Shown here: piece by piece, positions 17,979 to 26,207 of the stretch
How positions within the stretch are numbered: the stretch's first letter is position 1
Layout of the letters: each line of letters starts with the position of its first letter
DNA from: Pseudomonadota bacterium
GTDB lineage: Bacteria; Pseudomonadota; Gammaproteobacteria; Burkholderiales; Burkholderiaceae_C
Direction of reading: 5' to 3'
DNA length: 64,000 bases
NCBI GenBank assembly: GCA_018241265.1
Contig: JAFEEF010000006.1
Coordinates: forward strand, 128,112-192,111
Program-made: the position numbers and the translations under genes
Notes under the pieces: generated by a model
Told to the model about the DNA's origin: nothing
The model's database searches: none
The model's input: the letters and a program-made list of their open reading frames with translations, nothing else

Positions 17979-20036
17979 CTAGTCCTCGGCAATCTCGATC
18001 AGCAGATTTCCCATCCTGTCGATCGAGACGCGATCTTCCGGCGCCACGACTGTCGTGCAATCCATCTGCTCGACGATGGCTGGTCCCTGAAATGCAGTGC
18101 TTTCGGAAAGCGCCTCGCGGCGATACACAGGCGTGTCCTGCCAGCCGCCGCGCTCGAACCACACCGGCCGCACGGCACGCCGCGCTCCCTCCAGCGACGC
18201 CGCCGGCCGCGCGTTCGCGATCGCCGCCAGCGGCACGCCGCGCCGCTTGCCGATCACCGCCGTGTGCAGGTTCACCAGCACCGGCCGGATCTCCGGCAGC
18301 GCGACGCCGAAGCGCTGCCAATACGCCGCCTCGAAAGCCGCGCGCAACGCCGACAAGGTGATCGCCTTGTCGGCCACGGCCACCGGCAGGATGTGGCTCT
18401 GCCCCTGGAACTGCATGTCGGCGCGGTGCACCGTGACGACCTCCTCGATCGCGACGTCCTCGCGCGCGAGCAGATCGCGACCGGCCGCGATCTGCGCATC
18501 GAACAGCGCCTCGACGCGCCCTTCGTCCAGAGCCTCCAGCGGCTGGTTCACGGTGCGCACGAAGTCGTGCCGCAAGTCGGCGACGACGCAGCCGAGCGCG
18601 TTCGTCAGCCCGGGTCGGGCCGGCACCAGCACCTTCGGGATGCCGAGCTCCTTCGCCAGCGCGCCGGCGTGCAGCGGGCCGGCGCCGCCGAACGCGAACA
18701 GCGCGAAGTCGCGCGGATCGTGGCCGCGCGCCAGGCTCACCATGCGCACCGCGCCGGCCATCTTGTCGTTGGCGACGCGCAGGATCGCGGCCGCGGTCGC
18801 ATCGGCATCGAGCCCGAGGCGCGCGCCGATCTGCTCGACGAGCAGGCGCCGAAGATCGTCCACCGACACCGGATGGTCGACCGCGAGCAGCCGCTCCGGG
18901 TCGAGCCGGCCGAGCACGAGGTTCGCATCGGTGATCGTCGGCCGCGTGCCGCCGCGGCCATAGCAGATCGGTCCGGGCGTCGCGCCGGCGCTCTCGGGGC
19001 CGACGCGCAGCATGCCGCCGGCATCGACCGACGCGATCGAGCCGCCGCCCGCGCCTATCGTGTGCACGTCGACCATCGGCACGTGGATCGGCATCGCGTA
19101 TTCGAGCTCGAGGTCGCTCGACACGCTCGGCAAGCCGTCGAGCACCAACGCGACGTCGCTCGACGTGCCGCCCATGTCGTAGGTCACGATGTCGGCGAAC
19201 TCGCCCGGCACGCGGCCGGCCTGCATCGCGGTGACCGCCGCGGCGATCACGCCCGACGCCGGACCCGACATCACGGTGTTGACCGCATGCTCGGCAACCA
19301 GGCTCGCGGCCACCGTGCCGCCGTTGCCCTGCATCACGAGCAGCTCGCGCGCATAGCCGCGCCCTGCGAGCTCGCCCTGCAGCCGCGCGATGTAGCGGTG
19401 CAGCACCGGCTGGATCGCCGCGTTGACCGCTGCCGTCGTGCCGCGCTCGTACTCGCGGTATTCGGCGACCACCGTGTGGCCGGCGGTGACGTGCGGATTG
19501 GGCCAGAGCGCACGCACGATCTCGGCGGCGCGCCGTTCGTGCGCCGGGTTGATGTAGCTGTGCAGGAAGTGGATCACGACGCTTTCGGCGCCGGCATCGA
19601 GCAGTGCCCGCGCGGCGCGTTCGACGCCGGCTTCGTCGAGCGCCACCAGCACGTCGCCGTCGGCGTCGAGCCGCTCGTCGACCTCGAGGCGCAGCTCGCG
19701 CGGGATCAGCGGCACGAAGCGTCCGGTCAGGCCGTACGGCGTCGGCCGGGTGCGCCGGCCGAGCTCGAGCACGTCGCGAAAGCCCCTGGTCGTGATCAAC
19801 CCGACCTTGGCGATCTTGCGCTCCAGCATCGCATTGGTCGTCGTCGTCGTGCCGTGCACGATCGCATCGAGCGACGCCGCGTCGGCCCCGGCCGCATCGA
19901 GCGCCGCGAGCACGCCGTAGGCCTGGTTGTCCACCGTGGTCGGCACCTTCGCGAGCCGTACCTCGCCGCTGGCGCCGTCGACGAGGATCAGGTCGGTGAA
20001 GGTACCGCCGACGTCGATGCCTGCGATGCGGCTCAT
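17979..20036 (-). CDS. hyuA: HyuA: hydantoinase A / oxoprolinase-family subunit
   Basis: 685-residue HyuA-family ATPase subunit. The N-terminus has the actin-like phosphate-binding signature GIDVGGTFTDLILVD and the threonine run VHGTTTTTNAML. Further hallmarks are YDMGGTSSDVALV, GAGGGSIA and FAFGGAGPLHAGALA. These proteins use ATP to activate a ring carbonyl or a ketone and work with HyuB. It lies 13 bases after livF and upstream of the toxin-antitoxin pair and hyuB. The combination with a molybdenum hydroxylase and a reductase upstream suggests lactam opening of a reduced heterocycle, which is inference. Confidence 0.92.
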   Translation of the reverse strand: MSRIAGIDVGGTFTDLILVDGASGEVRLAKVPTTVDNQAYGVLAALDAAGADAASLDAIVHGTTTTTNAMLERKIAKVGLITTRGFRDVLELGRRTRPTPYGLTGRFVPLIPRELRLEVDERLDADGDVLVALDEAGVERAARALLDAGAESVVIHFLHSYINPAHERRAAEIVRALWPNPHVTAGHTVVAEYREYERGTTAAVNAAIQPVLHRYIARLQGELAGRGYARELLVMQGNGGTVAASLVAEHAVNTVMSGPASGVIAAAVTAMQAGRVPGEFADIVTYDMGGTSSDVALVLDGLPSVSSDLELEYAMPIHVPMVDVHTIGAGGGSIASVDAGGMLRVGPESAGATPGPICYGRGGTRPTITDANLVLGRLDPERLLAVDHPVSVDDLRRLLVEQIGARLGLDADATAAAILRVANDKMAGAVRMVSLARGHDPRDFALFAFGGAGPLHAGALAKELGIPKVLVPARPGLTNALGCVVADLRHDFVRTVNQPLEALDEGRVEALFDAQIAAGRDLLAREDVAIEEVVTVHRADMQFQGQSHILPVAVADKAITLSALRAAFEAAYWQRFGVALPEIRPVLVNLHTAVIGKRRGVPLAAIANARPAASLEGARRAVRPVWFERGGWQDTPVYRREALSESTAFQGPAIVEQMDCTTVVAPEDRVSIDRMGNLLIEIAED

Positions 20037-20049
20037 GGAGATCGTCCCC

Positions 20050-20772
20050 TCATACGCTCAGGTGGCTGCGCTGCAACTGCTCGTCGCGCAACAGCGCGTC
20101 CATCGATCCGGCATACCGAACCTGCCCCTTCTCGAGCACGACGGCTCGGTCGGCGACGAGCTGCGCGAAGTGCAGGTTCTGCTCGGACAGCAGGATCGCG
20201 ACGCCGGCCTCCTTCAGCCCGCGGATCATCCGCACGAGCTGCTCGACGATCACCGGCGCCACGCCTTCGGACGGCTCGTCGAGCAGCACCAGGTACGGGT
20301 TGCCCATCAACGTGCGCGCGATCGTCAGCATCTGCTGCTCGCCGCCGCTCATGCGGCCGCCGGGACGGTCCGGCATCGCAGCGAGGTTCGGAAAGAACTC
20401 GAACAGGCGCGCCTCGGTCCAGCTCGGCGCGCCGGTGCGTGCCGGCTGGCGTGCGACCGCGAGGTTCTCGCGCACCGTCAGGTCGGTGAAGATGCGGCGA
20501 TCCTCCGGCACCCAGCCGAGGCCGAGCCGGCTGATGCGATGCGACGGCAGCGTCGAGATGTCGTGGCCGCGAAAGCGCACCGCGCCGCGGCGCCGCGGCA
20601 CCAGGCCCATCAGCGTCTTCATCGTCGTCGACTTGCCGGCGCCGTTTCGACCCATCAGCGCGACGCATTCGCCGTCGCCGACGGCGAGGTCGACGTCGTA
20701 GAGGATCTGCGCCTTGCCGTACCAGGCGGCGAGCGACTTCACCTCAAGCACGCGCGCGCTCCCGATGCGCAT
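20050..20772 (-). CDS. livF: Branched-chain-type ABC transporter ATPase LivF
   Basis: 240-residue ABC ATPase: Walker A GRNGAGKS, signature MSGGEQQML, Walker B YLVLLDEPSEG and the H-loop region of the LivF subfamily. It powers uptake by the LivHM-type permease. The frame start at 20772 overlaps the end of livG by 29 bases. The HAAT transporter family serves branched-chain amino acids but also amides, urea and aromatic acids. Its position inside the catabolic operon suggests a dedicated substrate. Confidence 0.93.
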   Translation of the reverse strand: MRIGSARVLEVKSLAAWYGKAQILYDVDLAVGDGECVALMGRNGAGKSTTMKTLMGLVPRRRGAVRFRGHDISTLPSHRISRLGLGWVPEDRRIFTDLTVRENLAVARQPARTGAPSWTEARLFEFFPNLAAMPDRPGGRMSGGEQQMLTIARTLMGNPYLVLLDEPSEGVAPVIVEQLVRMIRGLKEAGVAILLSEQNLHFAQLVADRAVVLEKGQVRYAGSMDALLRDEQLQRSHLSV

Positions 20773-21529
20773 CCGGCGCGAAGGTCGTGCCCATGCCGAA
20801 GTAGACCTCGCGCACCTTCGGATCGTCGCGCACGACCTCGGGCGCGCCGCCCGCGATCAGCATGCCGCGCGCCAGCACCAGCATGCGATCGGCATGCGCG
20901 AACACCACGTCCATGCTGTGCTCGGTGAACAGCACGCCGATCCGGCGTTCGCACGCGAGCCGCTTCGTCAGCGCCATCAGCAGATGGCGCTCGGCCGGGC
21001 CCATGCCGGCGGTCGGCTCGTCCATCAGCAGCAGGCGCGGCGCATTCGCGAGCGCGATCGCGAGCTCGACACGCTTCACGTCGCCATAGGCCAGCACGCC
21101 CATCGCGCGCTCGGCGGCGTCGGCCATGCCGACGCTGTCGAGCAAGGCGAGCGCCTCCGCACGGAACTGCGTGCGGGCCGGCTGCCAGAAACGCAGCAGC
21201 CGATGCGCATGCGACAGGAGCGCGAGCTGCACGTTCTCGATCACGGTCAGCGAGCCGAAGGTCTCGGCGATCTGGAACGTGCGGCCGACGCCGAGGCGCC
21301 AGATCGCGTGCGGCTTCTTGCCGACGAGCTCGCTGCCGCCGAGCATCACCGACCCCGAGTCCGGCGCGAGCTGGCCGCCGACCATGTTGAAGCAGGTCGA
21401 CTTGCCGGCGCCGTTCGGGCCGATCAGCGCGAGCATCTCGCCCGCGGCGAGATCGAAGCTCACGCCGTCGACCGCACGCACGCCGCCGAACGACTTCGTC
21501 AGGCCGCGGACCTGCAGCAAGCCGCTCAT
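20744..21529 (-). CDS. livG: Branched-chain-type ABC transporter ATPase LivG
   Basis: 261-residue ABC ATPase of the LivG subfamily: Walker A GPNGAGKS, the characteristic GRTFQIAETFGSLTVIENV after the Q-loop, and Walker B LLLMDEPTAGMGPAE. The expected LSxGxQ signature is changed here to LAYGDVKRVE, as often in LivG proteins. The ATG at 21529 overlaps the permease stop as ATGA. It pairs with LivF to drive the fused permease. Confidence 0.92.
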   Translation of the reverse strand: MSGLLQVRGLTKSFGGVRAVDGVSFDLAAGEMLALIGPNGAGKSTCFNMVGGQLAPDSGSVMLGGSELVGKKPHAIWRLGVGRTFQIAETFGSLTVIENVQLALLSHAHRLLRFWQPARTQFRAEALALLDSVGMADAAERAMGVLAYGDVKRVELAIALANAPRLLLMDEPTAGMGPAERHLLMALTKRLACERRIGVLFTEHSMDVVFAHADRMLVLARGMLIAGGAPEVVRDDPKVREVYFGMGTTFAPDAHRERARA

Positions 21530-23409
21530 CCCGGCTCCCGCAGGAACACGCGGCGCAGGCTGCCCGCGATGCCGAGCGGGAACACCAGCACCAGCGCCAG
21601 CATGATCACGCCGAGCAGCGCACGCCAGTAGTCGGTCTGGCGCGCCGCCGTGTCCTGCAGCCAGGTGAAGAGCGCGCCGCCGACCCACGGTCCGGAGATC
21701 GTCTGCAGGCCGCCGAGCAGCACCATCACGAGGCCGTCCACCGACTTGCCGACCGCCAGGGTCTCGGGCGAGATCGTGCCCTTCGCGAACGCGAACAACG
21801 CGCCGGCCAGCCCGGCGACGGTGCCGGCGATGACGAATGCGAGCCATTGCATCCGCGGCACGTCGATGCCGATCGCGCCGGCCCGCAGCGGCGAGTCGCG
21901 ACTGCCCCGCAGTGCCAGGCCGAGCGGCGCATGCAGCATGCGGGCGAAGAGCAGGCAGGCCGCGCCGGTGCAGGCCAGGGTCAGCAGGTAGTAGGCCGGC
22001 TTCGGCGCCAGCCACTCGGAAGGCCAGATGCCGATCAGCCCGTTGCTGCCGCCGGTGACCTGATCCCATTGGAAGATCACCGACCAGACGATCTGCGCGA
22101 ACGCCAGGGTCAGCATCGCGAGGTAGACGCCCGAAAGCCGCACGCAGAACCAGCCGAACAGCAACGCGCCGGCGAACGCGAGCAACGGCGCAAGGACCAG
22201 CGCGAGCGGCATCGGCAGCGCGAGGCCGGTCAGCGCGAGCGCCGCGCCATACGCGCCCAGGCCGAAATAGGCCGCATGGCCGAACGAATGCATGCCCGCC
22301 GGCCCCATCGCGAAATGCAGGCTGGCGGCGAACAGCACCGCGATCAGCAGGTCGATCGCGAGCACCACCGCATATGGCGCGACCGTCTGCAGCAACGGCA
22401 CCGCGACGAGCAGCACGAGCGCGACGCTGCCGAGCCGCCGCCAGCGCCTGGGCAAGGGACGCAACGGCGTGTCGAGCGCCGCCGTCGCGCGCACCGCCGC
22501 CTGCGGCTTGCCGAACAGGCCCCATGGCCGCCACACCAGCACCAGCGCCATCACGATGAATTCCGCGACCAGGGTCAGCTTGCTGAGCGGAAACGGCGAA
22601 CCGAAGACCGAGATCTCGCCGGCCGCGATGCAGAACGCCTTGACCATCGCGATCACGATGCTCGCGACGAACGCGCCGCCGATCGACCCCATGCCGCCGA
22701 CCACGACGACGACGAAGGCCTCGCCGATCAGCGCGAGGTCGAGGTTGAGGCTCGCCGGCTCGTGCGGCATCTGCAGCGCGCCGCCGAGTGCCGCGAGGCC
22801 GCTGCCGAGCGCGAACACCGACGTGAAGAGCCAGCGCTGGTCGACGCCGAGCGCGCCGACCATCTCGCGGTCCTGCGTCGCGGCGCGCACCAGGAGGCCG
22901 AAGCGCGTGCGCGCCAGCACGAGGCGCAGCAGCACCAGCACGATAGGCCCGAGCGCGATCAGGAACAGGTCGTAGCTCGGGAATGGCCGGCCGAGGATGT
23001 CGATCGCGCCGCGCAGGCCGGGGGCGCGCGGGCCGAGGATGTCCTCGGGCCCCCAGGCGGCGAGCGTCGCATCGTGGATCACGAGCACGAGCGCGAAGGT
23101 CGCGAGCAGCTGGTACAGCTCGGGTGCGGCGTAGAGGCGGCGCAGGATCGTGCCTTCGATCGCGGCGCCGAGCAGCCCGACCAGCAATGCGGCCAGCAGC
23201 GCACCGCCCCAGTAGCCGAGCACGCCGCCACCCAAGACGCCGGCCAGCGCGATCGCCGCGTACAGCCCGAGCATGTAGAACGAGCCGTGCGCGAAGTTGA
23301 CGATGCGCGTGACGCCGAAGATCAGCGACAGGCCGCTGCCGACGAGGAACAGCGCGGAGGCGGACGCGAGGCCGGTGAGGAACTGGAGCAGCAGGGCCGA
23401 CAGCGTCAT
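21526..23409 (-). CDS. Fused LivH-LivM ABC transporter permease
   Basis: 627-residue integral membrane protein combining two permeases that are normally separate. The N-terminal half (about 1-290) is LivH-like (GLSLIFGVTRIVNFAHGSFYMLG, VVVGGMGSIGGAF). A charged linker (about 295-320) leads to a LivM-like half (about 325-625: MGPAGMHSFGHAAYFGLGAYG, SGVYLAMLTLAFAQIVWS, GLQTISGPWVGGAL). The ATG at 23409 is preferred to an in-frame TTG at 23421 and lies 8 bases after the livK stop. One polypeptide presumably supplies the full transmembrane pathway. Confidence 0.92.
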   Translation of the reverse strand: MTLSALLLQFLTGLASASALFLVGSGLSLIFGVTRIVNFAHGSFYMLGLYAAIALAGVLGGGVLGYWGGALLAALLVGLLGAAIEGTILRRLYAAPELYQLLATFALVLVIHDATLAAWGPEDILGPRAPGLRGAIDILGRPFPSYDLFLIALGPIVLVLLRLVLARTRFGLLVRAATQDREMVGALGVDQRWLFTSVFALGSGLAALGGALQMPHEPASLNLDLALIGEAFVVVVVGGMGSIGGAFVASIVIAMVKAFCIAAGEISVFGSPFPLSKLTLVAEFIVMALVLVWRPWGLFGKPQAAVRATAALDTPLRPLPRRWRRLGSVALVLLVAVPLLQTVAPYAVVLAIDLLIAVLFAASLHFAMGPAGMHSFGHAAYFGLGAYGAALALTGLALPMPLALVLAPLLAFAGALLFGWFCVRLSGVYLAMLTLAFAQIVWSVIFQWDQVTGGSNGLIGIWPSEWLAPKPAYYLLTLACTGAACLLFARMLHAPLGLALRGSRDSPLRAGAIGIDVPRMQWLAFVIAGTVAGLAGALFAFAKGTISPETLAVGKSVDGLVMVLLGGLQTISGPWVGGALFTWLQDTAARQTDYWRALLGVIMLALVLVFPLGIAGSLRRVFLREPG

Positions 23410-23417
23410 GGCGCTCG

Positions 23418-24608
23418 TCAATCCGCCGGCCTGAGCTTCCTCACCTCGTCGTCGCTCGGCAGGTACTTCGCACCGTCGAGATAGCGGTAGTCCGTCATCA
23501 CGCCCTTGTCGCCTTCGAGCTTGGTCTTGCCGAGGTAGGCGCCCATCGTCGACTGGTGGTCGATCGCGCGGTAGGTCACCTTGCCGAGCGGCGTCGTCAA
23601 GGTCAGGCCCTTGAAGGCTTCGATCAGCTTCTCGGTGTCGGTCGACTTCGCCTTCTTCATGCCTTCGGCGAGCGACCAGATCGTCGAATAGCCGACCACC
23701 GAGCCGAGCTTCGGATACTCGTTGTACTTGCGGAAGTAGGCGAGGAAGAACTTCTTGTGCTCGTCCGTCTGGATGCCGTAGTACGGATAGCCGGTGACGA
23801 TCCAGCCGGTCGGCGCCTCGCCCTTCAGCGGCTCGAGGTACTCGGGCTCGCCGGTCAGCAGGCTCACGACCTCGCGGCCCTTGAACAGCTCGCGCGTGTT
23901 GCCCTCGCGCACGAACTTCGTCAGGTCGGCACCGAACAGCACGTTGAAGATCGCATCCGGCTTGGCATCGGCGAGCGCCTGCGTCACCGGGCCGGCATCG
24001 ATGCGGCCGAGCGGCGTCGCCTGATCGGCGACGAACTCCACGTCGGGCTGCAACTTTTTCAGCATCGTCTTGAAGGTCGCGACCGCCGACTGGCCATACT
24101 CGTAGTTCGGGTAGACCAGCGCCCAGCGCTTCTTCTTCAAGGCGGCCGCCTCCGGCACCAGCATCGCGACCTGCATGTAGGTCGACGGCCGCAGGCGGAA
24201 GGTGTAGCGGTTGCCGTTGGCCCAGGTGATCTTGTCGGTGAGCGGCTCGGCCGCCAGGAAGAAGACCTTCTTCTGCTTCGCGAAGTCGGTGACCGCGAGG
24301 CCGGTGTTCGACAGGAAGGTGCCGGCCAGCACCGACACGCCCTCGCGCGACACCAGCTCCTCGGCGACGCGCACCGCATCGCCCGGGTTGCCGTTGTCGT
24401 CGCGCGAGACGACCTGGATCTTCTTGCCGAGCACGCCGCCTGCGGCGTTGACTTCCTCGACCGCGAGCTCCCAGCCCTTCTTGTACGGATCGAGGAAGGC
24501 CGGCTGGGCCTTGTAGCTGTTGATCTCGCCGATCTTGATCGTGTCGTCGGCGTGCGCGGCGACGGCGGCGAGGGCCAGCGTCAGCGCGGCGAGCAGCGGC
24601 TTGGTCAT
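23418..24608 (-). CDS. livK: Periplasmic substrate-binding protein LivK-type
   Basis: 396-residue solute-binding protein of the branched-chain amino acid / amide family (Peripla_BP_6). A signal peptide of about 20 residues (ALAAVAAHA) precedes the mature domain, which begins DDTIKIGEINSYKAQPAF. The fold markers GWELAVEEVNAAGGVLGKKI and AEELVSREGVSVLAG are intact. The start at 24608 has a GAGAGAG ribosome-binding site. It lies 37 bases after the AA_synth gene and heads the transport part of the operon. Its ligand is probably the heterocycle or amide degraded by the flanking enzymes. Confidence 0.92.
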   Translation of the reverse strand: MTKPLLAALTLALAAVAAHADDTIKIGEINSYKAQPAFLDPYKKGWELAVEEVNAAGGVLGKKIQVVSRDDNGNPGDAVRVAEELVSREGVSVLAGTFLSNTGLAVTDFAKQKKVFFLAAEPLTDKITWANGNRYTFRLRPSTYMQVAMLVPEAAALKKKRWALVYPNYEYGQSAVATFKTMLKKLQPDVEFVADQATPLGRIDAGPVTQALADAKPDAIFNVLFGADLTKFVREGNTRELFKGREVVSLLTGEPEYLEPLKGEAPTGWIVTGYPYYGIQTDEHKKFFLAYFRKYNEYPKLGSVVGYSTIWSLAEGMKKAKSTDTEKLIEAFKGLTLTTPLGKVTYRAIDHQSTMGAYLGKTKLEGDKGVMTDYRYLDGAKYLPSDDEVRKLRPAD

Positions 24609-24645
24609 GGTGTGGAAACTCTCTCTGCGGCTGTGGGAAAGACGT

Positions 24646-25251
24646 TCAGCGCTGGCCGTCGAACTTGGAGATCTCGCTCGCCTGGAGTCCGCCGACGCGC
24701 GCATGCGGCCGCGCCCCGGTGGCCATCGCGAGCACCAGCATCATCTCGTCGGGCCGCGGGCCATCGGCGACCGAAACCACGAGCGTGTCGAAATGGCTGC
24801 GCACGTAGGCCGCCATGCGATGGTGCAGCGGGACGTCGATCGCGGTGCCGGCGGGACCGATCTTGCTGGTCGACGGCACGATCGCATGCGAGGCCTCGAG
24901 CAGGTCGCGCATGCCGTAGCCGCCCGGCACGTGCCAGAGCGCCGCATGCTCGGTCTCGCCGGCCAGGCCGACCAGCGCGCCCTTGCCGTAGCTCTGGATG
25001 CGCGCCGGCCCGCCGAGCGCCCGGATCAGCCGGCCGGCCATCTCGCGGCCGAGCGGCTTCAGCGCTTCCATCATCGGCTGGATGTCGTCGACATAGCGGC
25101 CGGCGTACGGGTTCTTCACGAGTGCGGCGATGCTGCCGCGCTGCAGCGGCGCATCGAGATGCGGGCCGCCGTCGTGCCACACGTCCTCGACCTGCAGCAC
25201 GAGCTTTCTCACGTCGACGGCGGGCAGGCCGTTGGCAGCCGGGAAGATCAT
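24646..25251 (-). CDS. AA_synth-family protein
   Basis: 201-residue soluble protein of the poorly characterised amino acid synthesis family (PF06684). Recognisable parts are VRKLVLQVEDVWHDGG, NPYAGRYVDDIQPMM, GKGALVGLAGETEHAA and VADGPRPDEMMLVLAMATG. The biochemical role of the family is not established; its members are commonly found beside catabolic and transport genes. The start overlaps the stop of the UPF0280 gene as ATGA, which ties it to the molybdenum-hydroxylase operon. It is a candidate enzyme for a ring-opening or tautomer step, but nothing in the sequence proves this. Confidence 0.82.
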   Translation of the reverse strand: MIFPAANGLPAVDVRKLVLQVEDVWHDGGPHLDAPLQRGSIAALVKNPYAGRYVDDIQPMMEALKPLGREMAGRLIRALGGPARIQSYGKGALVGLAGETEHAALWHVPGGYGMRDLLEASHAIVPSTSKIGPAGTAIDVPLHHRMAAYVRSHFDTLVVSVADGPRPDEMMLVLAMATGARPHARVGGLQASEISKFDGQR

Positions 25252-26207
25252 CGTTCGGACTCCATGCGATGCAGCACGGTGCCGACGCGGATCCGGTGCG
25301 GAGGCGACGGCGGCTGCGGAACGTCGATTCTGGGCCAAGCCGGGGACGCCGTTTCGGCCTGCGCGAACAACGGCCCGACGAGGCGCAGATGTCCCTGCAC
25401 GTGCAGCGCCGCGGCGACGATGCGGCCGGCAGCGATCTCGTGCTCGGCCTGGGCGGCGCCGCGGGCCAGCGCGAGGCCGATCAGCGCGGCCGGCAGCGGC
25501 GGCACGTCGCACGTCACGAGCAGATCGCCCAAATCGCTGTCGTCACGCACGCTGTTCGCCGGTCGGCGCACGATGCGCGCGTCGTCGACGTCGACCGCAT
25601 TGGCGACCACCGTCGCGGCGGCATCGGCGGCGCTCGCGGTCGCCGCGAAGATCGTCACGCCGTCGGCGATGCCGAGCGAGAAGCTGCGCCCGCGCCAGCC
25701 CGATGTCGCGATGCCGCGCACGCCGTCGGCCGCGGTCAGGCGCAGCCGTGCGTCGAGCGCCGGCGCATCGACATTGCCGACCATGCCGATGCGGTATCCG
25801 GTGCCGGGCACGAGGCGCAACGCGATGTCGCCGCCGTTGTTGACGCAGGCGCGCGTGATGCGCGGATCGTCGAACGCGACCAGCAATTCGTCGGCCACGC
25901 TGCCGGCCACCGCGGCCATCGCGGTCAGGTAGCGGCCGCCCTGCGCATGCGGCCGGCAGGCATCGACCATGCGGCGCGCGATGCGGCCTTGCGGCGCGAC
26001 GTCGATCGCACCGAGGTTCGCGCGCAGCAGCGGCAGTTCGGCGACGAGCTCGTCGAGCACGCCGACGAAGCGCTGCCAGGCGCGCTCGAAGCCCGCGGCA
26101 GAAGCTTCGGGCGCGCCGTCGGCGCCGACGATGCAATCGATCGGGCCGTGCTGGAAGTGCTGCCGGCCGTCGCCGAGCGCGTGCCGTTGCGGCCCGGCGC
26201 CGGTCAT
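25248..26207 (-). CDS. UPF0280-family protein
   Basis: 319-residue protein of the UPF0280 family, distantly related to the ApbE flavin-transferase fold. The stretch RACVNNGGDIALRL and the following GIATSGWRGRSFSLGIADGVTIFA are typical. No signal peptide is seen, so it is probably cytoplasmic. It overlaps the reductase-like gene upstream (ATGA) and the AA_synth gene downstream (ATGA). In this context it may help mature or flavinylate a redox partner, or act in the pathway itself; both are inference. Confidence 0.8.
   Translation of the reverse strand: MTGAGPQRHALGDGRQHFQHGPIDCIVGADGAPEASAAGFERAWQRFVGVLDELVAELPLLRANLGAIDVAPQGRIARRMVDACRPHAQGGRYLTAMAAVAGSVADELLVAFDDPRITRACVNNGGDIALRLVPGTGYRIGMVGNVDAPALDARLRLTAADGVRGIATSGWRGRSFSLGIADGVTIFAATASAADAAATVVANAVDVDDARIVRRPANSVRDDSDLGDLLVTCDVPPLPAALIGLALARGAAQAEHEIAAGRIVAAALHVQGHLRLVGPLFAQAETASPAWPRIDVPQPPSPPHRIRVGTVLHRMESER

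Noticed and set aside
15710-20036. HyuA/HyuB as acetone or acetophenone carboxylase
   Set aside because: No small gamma subunit or extra carboxylase subunit gene is present, and the neighbours point to heterocycle chemistry; the option is not fully excluded.
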